The translations under genes were made by a program, and so were the position numbers. From contig JAFCCM010000010.1 of NCBI GenBank assembly GCA_017610225.1, positions 1 to 41,945 on the forward strand: a stretch of DNA of 41,945 nucleotides, in the 5' to 3' direction. Shown one piece after another: positions 6,414 through 13,596 of this stretch. Each line of letters starts with the position of its first letter. The stretch's first letter is position 1. Origin of the DNA: Candidatus Aenigmatarchaeota archaeon. Its GTDB lineage: Archaea > Aenigmatarchaeota > Aenigmatarchaeia > CG10238-14. The notes under the pieces were generated by a model. The model did no database searches and had not been told where the DNA came from. It was given only the letters and a program-made list of their open reading frames with translations.

Positions 6414-7538
6414 ATGTCAGTCGCTTCTTTACTTTCATACTACCCAACCTATTCGATCATGGACGAAATTATAAGTTATAATAATTATGATACATTGAAT
6501 ATATATGTAGATTTAAAAAATTGTTTACAGTCCGTTTATATGGAACATACGATTGTTAATTTAATTGAATCCACAAAAATGTCTAATAGGTATGATACAT
6601 CTATATTTACATCATTAATGTCATTTATATCTTTTCATAAAACATATGCTGCTAAAAGAAATATTAAAATAAACTTTTATATCTTTTTTGAAAGTGGTAT
6701 ATCATATTATCATAATAACATTAGTAAAAAGTATAAAATATCAAGACGTATTGATGATCTATATGGGTTAGATGCAGTAGATAGAGAATTATTTTTTGAA
6801 GTGTTAAGACAAAATTTAGGTTTTATTGAAAAAGCTTATAATAAAATGCCAGATATAAAAGTAATAAAATTATTAAATCTTGAAGCTGATTTTGTTCCTT
6901 ATTATTTAATGACTAGAAATTATGTTGATACCAGAAGTAATGTAGCTAATATAACATATTCAAATGATCATGATATGGCACAAAATTTAAGTGAACATTC
7001 ATATCAATTTGTTAAAACTCCACAAGGTAAATCAATCGTTAAAATAAATGAAGGTATGTCTAAACAAACTAAAAAATCTTGGAATGGGGATGATGAATAT
7101 CAACCCCTAGCTATTGCTGTTATTGGAGATCCTGGAGATGATGTATATGGAATAAAAGGTATTGGTGGAGTTACATTTCTTAAGATATTTCCAATGTTAA
7201 AAAAGATGGTTGGAACAATGGAGGAATTAAATGAAAATGTTTTAAAGAACAAACCAATCTTCGATACATCAATAAATTATAAGAACAAACATATAAATAA
7301 GATACTAGATGCAGAACAAAAAGAAAAGTTGATTTCAAACAATTTAAAGCTAGTATCTTTTGAAATATTATCGAGAGTTTTTGACGATCCAGATACAACT
7401 GAATTGTTAGGACGAAAAAAGAGATTTGAGAAAATAGTAACAAGTGAAGAGTCGGTTTCATTAGAATCAATGAGAACAGCATTAGAAAAAAATAACGTTG
7501 AAATTTTAGGAGAAGACCTCGATATAGTATATACATAA
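6414..7538 (+). CDS. 5'-3' exonuclease / RNase H, FEN-like
   Basis: A 374-residue protein with the layout of the phage FEN/RNase H family (T4 Rnh): an N-terminal PIN-like nuclease domain, acidic residues around LEADFVPYYL and YSNDHDM, then the helix-3-turn-helix DNA-binding motif GDPGDDVYGIKGIGG (238-252). It would remove RNA primers and flaps during lagging-strand synthesis. AAAGGAGA precedes the ATG. It is somewhat longer than T4 Rnh (305). Exact catalytic aspartates were not all assigned. Confidence 0.75.
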   Translation: MSVASLLSYYPTYSIMDEIISYNNYDTLNIYVDLKNCLQSVYMEHTIVNLIESTKMSNRYDTSIFTSLMSFISFHKTYAAKRNIKINFYIFFESGISYYHNNISKKYKISRRIDDLYGLDAVDRELFFEVLRQNLGFIEKAYNKMPDIKVIKLLNLEADFVPYYLMTRNYVDTRSNVANITYSNDHDMAQNLSEHSYQFVKTPQGKSIVKINEGMSKQTKKSWNGDDEYQPLAIAVIGDPGDDVYGIKGIGGVTFLKIFPMLKKMVGTMEELNENVLKNKPIFDTSINYKNKHINKILDAEQKEKLISNNLKLVSFEILSRVFDDPDTTELLGRKKRFEKIVTSEESVSLESMRTALEKNNVEILGEDLDIVYT

Positions 7539-7550
7539 AGGAGAAATGTT

Positions 7551-8267
7551 ATGCTAAATCATTCAAGAGTTCTTGGATATATAAAAGATCATTTAGGGTT
7601 TCCTCATGTTCATGTGGAACTAGATGATAAACAAATAATTCAAAGATTTGTAACCTATACACTAAGAGAATTTTCAGAATATATCCCTGATGTTAAAAAA
7701 GTTCCTATAGATTTAAATAATAGTACATACAAAGTTCCTGGTATTCAAAATGAATTTTATATTAAAGATCCAGATAATGTAGAGATTTTAAATGTGGTAG
7801 ATATTTATTTTGATGGAACAGATGAACTATTGCATGGAGCTCCAATTTTTGGACCCATGTCTCATTTTGAGATAAGAGAGTTTGCCTTGGCGACTGAGAT
7901 GGCCGGACAATTAAAAATGTTTAGTTCATTTGATAAAACTTTTGAATTTAGAACTCCTAATATTGTTAGAATATCTCCTGTTCCAACAACAGGTGCTTTT
8001 TGTACTATTGAATATGAACGTATCCAACCAGAAGATCTCAGAGGAATTCCTAATGAACATCAAATATTATTTTGTAAACTTGCATTAAGCGACATACAAA
8101 TACAAATTGGCACGATCAGAAAAAAATATGGGGGTCAAATAAGAACTCCATTTGGGGAGATTCCTTTAAATGATGAAATTTATAGTGAGGGTAAAGAATT
8201 GAAAGAGAAATGTATAGAAAAAATGGAAAGATTATATCTCCCAAATGTCTCAATAGATTTCGGGTAA
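7551..8267 (+). CDS. Putative virion neck/adaptor protein
   Basis: A 238-residue protein that looks structural: an N-terminal helical segment (LNHSRVLGYIKDHLGFP), a beta-rich middle, and a C-terminal helical part with the pattern of phage neck or connector proteins (ALSDIQIQIGTIRKKYG, then TPFGEIPLNDEIYSEG). I recall similar sequences annotated as structural or neck proteins in large myoviruses, so the call is from resemblance. It is followed at once by a homing-endonuclease gene, a common arrangement where the conserved upstream gene is the homing target. Confidence 0.45.
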   Translation: MLNHSRVLGYIKDHLGFPHVHVELDDKQIIQRFVTYTLREFSEYIPDVKKVPIDLNNSTYKVPGIQNEFYIKDPDNVEILNVVDIYFDGTDELLHGAPIFGPMSHFEIREFALATEMAGQLKMFSSFDKTFEFRTPNIVRISPVPTTGAFCTIEYERIQPEDLRGIPNEHQILFCKLALSDIQIQIGTIRKKYGGQIRTPFGEIPLNDEIYSEGKELKEKCIEKMERLYLPNVSIDFG

Positions 8268-8269
8268 TT

Positions 8270-9202
8270 ATGAATAAAATCAATAGGTTACAATGTCAAA
8301 TATGTAAAAAAGTTTGTAAAACATTAGCTGGTTTATCAAATCATATAAAAATTCATAATATTTCTAATAAAGAGTATTATGATACATATTTAAAAATGGA
8401 CAAAGAAGAATATTGTAATAATCCATTGTGTTATAATTTTGTTAATTATATGGGTTTTCATGGTTATCAAAAACATTGTTCTACTAAATGTTCTACTTTA
8501 AATCCAGATACACAATTACAAATGAAATCTACTATGTTTAAAAAACATGGTGTTGAACATGCTTTACAATCAGAATCTATATTTATAAAAATGAAACAAA
8601 ATAATTTAGAAAAATTTGGAACAGAATTTCCAGTACAATTAAAAGATTCTAAAGAAAAAACTAAACAAACATGTTTAAAAAGATACGGAGTTGACAATCC
8701 AAATAAATCTGAAATTGTTAAAAAGAAATTATTAAAAAGTAGAGAAGGAAAATTTGATTGGAATAATAGAAAAAAATCTAAAGTAACATGTTTAACAAAA
8801 TATGGTGTTATAAATGTGAGTCAAATTGAAGAAGTTAAACAAAAGAAAAATACTAAACAATTTAAAGAGAAACGAAGACAATATATACTTAATGGTGGAG
8901 CTGCTCATTGTAATAAATTTGTACAAAATCCATCTAAACCACAGATTGAATTATTTAAATTAGTACAACAAGTTACTCCATATCCGATAATGAATTATCC
9001 TTGTTTAAATAAAAGTATTGATATAGTTATTCCATCTTTGAGTTTAGCTATTAAATATGATGGTTCATATTGGCATCAAGATAAAGAAGCAGATAATAAA
9101 CGTCAAAAATTACTTGAAGATGAAGGGTGGAAATTTATTAGATATGTTGATAAAATTCCTTCTATTAAAGAATTAAAAAATGATATTATGGAGATGTTAT
9201 AA
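8270..9202 (+). CDS. Homing endonuclease, Vsr-like C-terminus
   Basis: A 310-residue free-standing endonuclease. The N-terminus is a C2H2 zinc finger (C9, C12, H25, H29), followed by a second Cys cluster and several repeats of the form KxGVxxxxQ/NxSE, a DNA-binding repeat seen in phage endonucleases. The C-terminus is a PD-(D/E)XK/Vsr-type core: DIVIPSLSLAIKYDGSYWHQD near 251-271, then RQKLLEDEGWKFIRYVD. The acidic residue usual two before the D is Lys (IKYDG), so activity is uncertain. The ATG at 8270 lies two bases after the upstream stop; a longer in-frame ATG at 8210 would overlap the neck gene. Confidence 0.8.
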   Translation: MNKINRLQCQICKKVCKTLAGLSNHIKIHNISNKEYYDTYLKMDKEEYCNNPLCYNFVNYMGFHGYQKHCSTKCSTLNPDTQLQMKSTMFKKHGVEHALQSESIFIKMKQNNLEKFGTEFPVQLKDSKEKTKQTCLKRYGVDNPNKSEIVKKKLLKSREGKFDWNNRKKSKVTCLTKYGVINVSQIEEVKQKKNTKQFKEKRRQYILNGGAAHCNKFVQNPSKPQIELFKLVQQVTPYPIMNYPCLNKSIDIVIPSLSLAIKYDGSYWHQDKEADNKRQKLLEDEGWKFIRYVDKIPSIKELKNDIMEML

Positions 9203-9358
9203 ATGCAACCATATGGAAATACAAAAATAAAACATAATTATAGAAATCATCCTTATAAATTGTTACATGGTTTAGGGAATTGGTGGGAAGATATGGATAC
9301 TTTTGGTAAGAAAAAAGCTCGGCAAAAATCTAAAAAAAAATTATTAGAGAGCAATTAA
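9203..9358 (+). CDS. Small basic hypothetical protein
   Basis: A 51-residue protein starting directly after the endonuclease stop (TAA-ATG). It has an aromatic centre (GLGNWWEDMDTFG) and a strongly basic tail (KKKARQKSKKK). No known domain. The coding composition and a gap-free position support it as real. The downstream ferritin-like gene follows after ten bases. Confidence 0.6.
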   Translation: MQPYGNTKIKHNYRNHPYKLLHGLGNWWEDMDTFGKKKARQKSKKKLLESN

Positions 9359-9367
9359 GAGGTTACT

Positions 9368-9676
9368 ATGAATAAAAATATTTCAAAATACTTATCAGAG
9401 TTAATGTCTAAGATCCCATGTAAGGAGTCTACAATATCTCCTAAAAGAAAAGACATGGAAATTCTTAGAGCTGCTATTATTGCTGAATATGATGCAATAA
9501 ATTTATATGAGCAAATGTCAGAAGCTGCTACAAATAAAGATATTAAACGAGTGTTGTTAGATGTAGCAAATGAAGAGAAAGTTCATATCGGAGAATTTGA
9601 AGCTTTATTGGAAAGAATTGATCTAGAACATGAACCTAATGAAGATAAAGGTGAAGAAGAAGTAGAGGAATTATAA
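9368..9676 (+). CDS. Ferritin-like four-helix protein, EncFtn/rubrerythrin type
   Basis: A 102-residue protein with two helices that carry iron-ligand-like residues: E40 in IIAEYDAINLYE (also E48) and EExxH (E69, E70, H73 in NEEKVHIGEFEALLE). This half-ferritin pattern is that of encapsulated ferritins and rubrerythrin-like proteins, which form dimers around an iron site. The N-terminus ISKYLSELM resembles those of several small genes here; the C-terminus is very acidic. Iron storage or oxidation in a phage is unexpected. AAGAGG precedes the ATG and the stop overlaps the next start. Confidence 0.65.
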   Translation: MNKNISKYLSELMSKIPCKESTISPKRKDMEILRAAIIAEYDAINLYEQMSEAATNKDIKRVLLDVANEEKVHIGEFEALLERIDLEHEPNEDKGEEEVEEL

Positions 9677-9981
9677 TGTCAATATGTTTACATTGTCAAA
9701 AAGAATATTATGAGCGGGAAAATGATAAAGGAACTATATTTCAATTATTTTGTTCAGAACAATGTGCTGAAGATCATGAAGAGGTATTAAAAAATCAAGA
9801 TTGGCCAAGAGATCCTGCTTTAAAATATAAAGTACCTGTTGGAGAAATAGCTTGTCCTCATTGTGGAACTGTACAACATGGGGTTTTATCCCCAATATGT
9901 GGTGGTTGTGATAAAGCATATTGGACAATCGAAGAATGTGATGAAAAGAATAATCCATATTTTTATAAACAAGGAGAATAA
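9676..9981 (+). CDS. Zinc-finger protein
   Basis: A 101-residue protein with two zinc knuckle pairs: CLHC (4-7) with CSEQC (26-30), and CPHC with CGGC in the second half, each of the treble-clef or ribbon type. The start ATG shares a base with the preceding TAA (TAATG), so it is coupled to the ferritin-like gene. No family with known function is recognised. Confidence 0.6.
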   Translation: MSICLHCQKEYYERENDKGTIFQLFCSEQCAEDHEEVLKNQDWPRDPALKYKVPVGEIACPHCGTVQHGVLSPICGGCDKAYWTIEECDEKNNPYFYKQGE

Positions 9982-9985
9982 TATT

Positions 9986-10165
9986 ATGCCTAAAAAAGAT
10001 GGAATGGGACCTGATGGAATAGGACCAAAGAAAACTGATAAAGGAACACCAACACCAAGAAGAAATGGTTCAGGTGGTGGTCAAGGACAAGGTGGTGGAA
10101 AACAAAGACAAGGTAACAAATCTCCAGGTATGCCAGGTGGGGGTCGAGGTCGAAGGAATACATAA
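9986..10165 (+). CDS. Small Gly-rich basic protein, DUF5320-like start
   Basis: A 59-residue, Gly-, Pro-, Lys- and Arg-rich low-complexity protein beginning MPKKDGMGPDGIGPK, reminiscent of the MPxxDGTGPxGxGP start of DUF5320-type proteins. The ATG at 9986 has AAGGAG upstream. Probably disordered. A structural or nucleic-acid-binding role is only guessed from the charge. Its stop overlaps the next ATG (TAATG). Confidence 0.55.
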   Translation: MPKKDGMGPDGIGPKKTDKGTPTPRRNGSGGGQGQGGGKQRQGNKSPGMPGGGRGRRNT

Positions 10166-10437
10166 TGTCTATAAAAGTAGTTCATTGTCAACATTATGAT
10201 TATGATGTTTATATTGGTAATGGAACAATTTGGGGAAATCCATTTGTTATAGGGCGAGATGGAACTAGAAAAGAAGTTATTGATAAATATAGAGTATATG
10301 CTTTAGGTAGTAAAACAATTATTGATTCATTACCATTCTTAAAAGATAAGGTATTAGGTTGTTGGTGTAAACCAAAAGCATGTCATGGAGATGTATTAAT
10401 AGAACTAGTTGAAAATAAAATAATACTTACTATATAA
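10165..10437 (+). CDS. DUF4326 family protein
   Basis: A 90-residue protein that shows the DUF4326 pattern: N-terminal HCQHYDYDVYIGNG, WGNPF (23-27), DGTR then a helix, and near the end LGCWCKP and CHGD (66-76). The family is common in phages and bacteria; its biochemical role is unknown to me. The conserved Cys/His residues suggest metal binding or catalysis. It is translationally coupled to the Gly-rich gene and precedes the resolvase. Confidence 0.8.
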   Translation: MSIKVVHCQHYDYDVYIGNGTIWGNPFVIGRDGTRKEVIDKYRVYALGSKTIIDSLPFLKDKVLGCWCKPKACHGDVLIELVENKIILTI

Positions 10438-10445
10438 GGAATAAT

Positions 10446-10982
10446 ATGGGTAAATGGAAATATGAACCACCACAAAAAAGTGAAGAATGGAAAAAATTGG
10501 AAAAATTCTTTATAGGTATTGATCCGAGTTTGAAAGGCAATGCTATAGTTATTACCAATGATTCTGGTGAGATAATCAATGAACATTTAATTAGTACTAA
10601 TAAAGAATGTTACATAAACCCTGAACAAAGAATTTTAGATATATTTGAACAAATGAATTATATATTTAATACAGTAAGACTTGATAGAGTATATATTGAA
10701 GGTTTAGCTTATAGTTCTAATAGTACTACTTTATTTGAACGTTGTGGTCTTATGTATTTAATTGTAACAAAACTATTAAAAGAAGATATAAGATATTCAA
10801 TAATTCCACCAACAATGTTAAAAAAATGGCACACAACAGATGGTCATGCAGATAAAAAATTAATGATGCGAATTGCAAAATGTAAGTATAGAATTGATTT
10901 TCAAGATGATAATATATGTGATGCATACTGCTTAGCAATGATGGCATTAGAAGATTATCAAAATAATGTTAAGAGGGATTAA
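10446..10982 (+). CDS. RuvC-like Holliday-junction resolvase
   Basis: A 178-residue RNase H-fold nuclease that would cut branched DNA during recombination and before packaging. Motifs: GIDPSLKG with catalytic D26, VYIEG with E85, and the C-terminal DDNICDAYCLA with acidic residues at 154, 155 and 159. This order (D...E...DD..D) is that of RuvC/A22-type resolvases. It takes the role of T4 gp49, which is an unrelated fold. Start ATG 10446 has AAGGAATA upstream. Confidence 0.8.
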   Translation: MGKWKYEPPQKSEEWKKLEKFFIGIDPSLKGNAIVITNDSGEIINEHLISTNKECYINPEQRILDIFEQMNYIFNTVRLDRVYIEGLAYSSNSTTLFERCGLMYLIVTKLLKEDIRYSIIPPTMLKKWHTTDGHADKKLMMRIAKCKYRIDFQDDNICDAYCLAMMALEDYQNNVKRD

Positions 10983-10984
10983 TT

Positions 10985-11425
10985 ATGGACAAATTTAAAC
11001 TAAATAAATATTTACAAGAAATACAAAATCTACACATATTAGAAATAATTCCTCAAAAAGGAGCAGGGGTTTTAAAATTAGGAATGACTCTTTCTCAATT
11101 TAGAAAAAAAATTCCAAATTGAGAAAGAATATCAAAAAAGAAAATATAATTATGAAGAATACCATGTGCATATACATTTTGAAAGTAATAAATGTAATTT
11201 TATTGAATTTTATAACGGATTAATTTCTTATAAAAAATTTCATTTTTTTTAAAATAATCTTGGAAAAATTGTAAATATTTTTTGTTAAAAATTGATCCAA
11301 AATCAGAAATAATAGAACAAAACACTTCTATTATTTCTAACAAATTAGGAATCTCATTGTGGACTTCATCAGGTATTAAATTAAATTCTGCAGGTTTGTT
11401 TAAAGCAGGTTATTATAAAAGGTAA
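10985..11425 (+). pseudogene. Broken gene of unknown family
   Basis: Three frames together give one protein. From ATG 10985 comes MDKFKLNKYLQE, then GAGVLKLGMTLSQFRKKIPN, then TGA. A shift by one base gives EKEYQKRKYNYEEYHVHIHF and FIEFYNGLISYKKFHFF, then TAA. The same frame continues with NLGKIVNIF and a shift at a T-run near 11280 gives LLKIDPKSEIIEQN, GISLWTSSGIKLNSAG and YYKR-stop at 11425. The 'GxGxxKLGMT' start is seen in a family of small bacterial proteins of unknown function. Lesions are near 11121, 11250 and 11280, two of them at T-runs. Decay or sequence error. Confidence 0.6.
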
Positions 11426-11432
11426 ATAAATT

Positions 11433-11942
11433 ATGATTTCAAAATATTTAAAATGGCTTCAAGAAAATACTAATTTCTGGAAAGGTGGCCAAAGAGGTGG
11501 TTTAGATAGAGTTCCATCTCCAGTAGCAGCTTTTGAATTAATATATGGTAAGAAAGCACCTTCTGGTATGAGAGGCATGTATCCTGGTAAATCAGAACAT
11601 AAAACTTGGAATGGTATATCTATTGATGCTCATATAGAAGATAAATGGTTAAATGATCTTAATAATATTAAACAAATTGAAATGCGAGCATCTTGTGAAG
11701 GACATGATAAACAATGGGTTACTTTTATAGTATTTAGAGTAATGCCAAATAAAGATAATGATATTAAGTATTTAGATAAAATTAAAAAATCTTTAAATCA
11801 AGGTGTTACAAAATGTGATTATAAGATAGGACAACAAGGAAGACCTCGATTTATTGTTACTACTAAATTATGGTATGGGCAACCTGGTTGGGGAAAATGG
11901 TGGACTACATTAGCAACCAGAGTTAAAAAAGCAACGAGGTAA
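11433..11942 (+). CDS. Hypothetical protein
   Basis: A 169-residue basic protein with many Trp and Gly residues (FWKGGQRGGLD, WYGQPGWGKWW). The N-terminus MISKYLKWLQEN resembles those of other small genes in the window (SKYL/NYL pattern). No family recognised. It is three bases upstream of the phosphoesterase gene, so the two are probably expressed together. Confidence 0.6.
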   Translation: MISKYLKWLQENTNFWKGGQRGGLDRVPSPVAAFELIYGKKAPSGMRGMYPGKSEHKTWNGISIDAHIEDKWLNDLNNIKQIEMRASCEGHDKQWVTFIVFRVMPNKDNDIKYLDKIKKSLNQGVTKCDYKIGQQGRPRFIVTTKLWYGQPGWGKWWTTLATRVKKATR

Positions 11943-11945
11943 ATT

Positions 11946-12443
11946 ATGAAAAAAGTAAAATTTGTAATACATAATCATCATGCGAAGCGTGCCGGGTTCC
12001 ATCAGGATATGCGCTTCCAAGACCTTAATAAATCTAATCACTGGCACTCATTTGCTATTCCAAAAGGAATTCCATTAACTTCTGGTAAAAAAGTTTTAGC
12101 GATCAAAACTCATATTCATTCAGAGAAAGAAGCTTTATTTAAAGGTGATATTCCAGCGGGTGAATATGGTGGTGGTAATATAGAATTGTTTGATCAAGGA
12201 ATAGCTCAATTAAATAAATTTACATCAGCTCATATAATTTTAATATTACAAGGTAAAAAAGTGAATGGTCTTTATCATTTAATTTCACTCGGAAATGTTA
12301 ATCAAAAAAAATTTAAACAACAAAATTATATTTTATTTAAATCAAAAGTAAATATAACAACCCCTCTAAGAATTACTCCTAAAGAAGAAACATTCTATCA
12401 AAGACAAATTGCTAAATTTAATGCAATTTTAAAGAAATTATAA
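11946..12443 (+). CDS. Free-standing LigD-type DNA 3'-phosphoesterase
   Basis: A 165-residue protein matching the phosphoesterase (PE) domain of bacterial LigD, which trims 3'-phosphates and ribonucleotides at DNA breaks. Visible: FVIHNHHAKRAGFHQDMRF (6-24), giving H12, H19, D21 and R23 as counterparts of the metal-binding His/His/Asp/Arg cluster, FAIPKGIPL (36-44), a His near 56-58, and IPAGEYGGG (69-77). There is one extra residue between the first two His compared with bacterial LigD as I remember it. The first 44 bases or so of the domain (about 11980-12024) are far more GC-rich than the rest. No ligase or polymerase domain is attached. A terminator follows. Confidence 0.8.
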   Translation: MKKVKFVIHNHHAKRAGFHQDMRFQDLNKSNHWHSFAIPKGIPLTSGKKVLAIKTHIHSEKEALFKGDIPAGEYGGGNIELFDQGIAQLNKFTSAHIILILQGKKVNGLYHLISLGNVNQKKFKQQNYILFKSKVNITTPLRITPKEETFYQRQIAKFNAILKKL

Positions 12444-12445
12444 TC

Positions 12446-12488
12446 AAATGGAAACATTCTCAGTTCGAGTTTGTTTCCATTTTTTTTT
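12446..12488 (+). terminator. Rho-independent terminator
   Basis: AAATGGAAACA (12446-12456) pairs with TGTTTCCATTT (12472-12482), with a loop that can extend the stem through CTC/GAG, followed by a T-run to 12488. It closes the accessory block that ends in the phosphoesterase gene. Confidence 0.85.
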
Positions 12489-12537
12489 GTAATTTTAGAA
12501 ACAAACTCACCTATATTTAGAAACAATTCATAAAAAT

Positions 12538-12554
12538 TAGAACATATTAATACT
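12538..12554 (+). promoter_or_regulatory. Loose copy of the TAGAACA upstream motif
   Basis: TAGAACATATTAATACT lies in the non-coding gap after a terminator and 42 bases before the endonuclease pseudogene. It matches the first nine bases of the motif at 1723 and is AT-rich after that. Weak on its own. Confidence 0.25.
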
Positions 12555-12596
12555 AAACTTATACAAATACTATATTTAAAATAGAGCAGGATATTT

Positions 12597-13575
12597 ATGA
12601 TACTTTGTGGCTATGGATGTGGACAAGAAGGAAAGTATCAATTTAAGAATGGAAAATGGTGTTGTTCTAAAAGTACCTCAATATGTCCACAAATGAAGAA
12701 AATAAATTCTGTTTTAAATACAGGCAGAGAAAAAAGTTTATATACAAGATTACTATTAAGTAAAAGTTTGACATGTAAGAAAAAATCAAAAGACCATCGA
12801 AAAAAGCTTAGTGTTGCGCATACAGGTAAAACTTTAACTAAATCACATAGACAAAATATAAGTAAAGCAAATAGTAGAAAAAACTAACAGAAGATCATAA
12901 ACAAAAATTAAGAGATGCGCGAATTGGTGTTTCAGGATATTATAAAGGTAAAAAATTAACAGAAGAACATAAAAGAAAAATAAGTAAATCAAATAAACAT
13001 AAAAATAGCTTTACAATTGAATATATTAAAGAAAACCACTCAACTTTTGCTAAAGTTGAAGAAATGAGATATAAACCTGGTAGTGATAAAAATGAAAAAG
13101 TAATACAAGTACATTGTAAAAATCACAAATGTAAAAATTTAAAAGAACAAGGTGGCTGGTTTACACTTAAATATTATTATATATCTAATAGAATTTGGTC
13201 TATAGAAACTAATCAAGTTTCGAATTATTTTTATTGTTCAGATAAATGTAAACAAGAATGTTCATTATATAAAAAACTGTTGCTCAATTAATTAAAAAAG
13301 ATCAAATAAATGCAGGATATATAGAAGAAGAACTTTATACAACAGAAGAATATCAAACTTGGAGAAATGAGGTATTAAAACGAGAAGAATATCTTTGTGA
13401 ATATTGTGGAGAAAAAGCTAATCATGTGCATCACTCTCGTCCACAGAAATTAGAACCAGGTTTTGTTTTAGATCCTGATTTTGGAGTAGCTTGTTGTGAA
13501 AAATGTCATTATAAATATGGTCATAAACCCGGAACAGAATGTAGTACTGGAAATTTAGCAAATATGATATGTTAG
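12597..13575 (+). pseudogene. Broken HNH homing endonuclease gene
   Basis: Pieces in three frames align along the intact HNH proteins at 23296 and 36167. 12597-12887 holds the N-terminal Cys module (CGYGCGQEGKYQFKNGKWCC) and basic NUMOD3-like repeats. Next comes a frame with LTEEHKRKISKSN, EEMRYKPGSD and VHCKNHKC, ending at 13291. A third frame has the HNH part CEYCGEKANHVHHSRPQ and CCEKCHYKYGH, ending at 13575. Breaks are at an A-run near 12880 and near 13285. It lies directly upstream of nrdJ, which may have been its homing target. All catalytic residues are still readable, so the break looks recent. Confidence 0.85.
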
Positions 13576-13596
13576 AATATAGGAGATATAAATTTT

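Noticed and set aside
7180..7536. Minus-strand frame of 118 codons
   Set aside because: Lies wholly antisense to the FEN-like exonuclease; hydrophobic composition typical of antisense AT-rich coding DNA.
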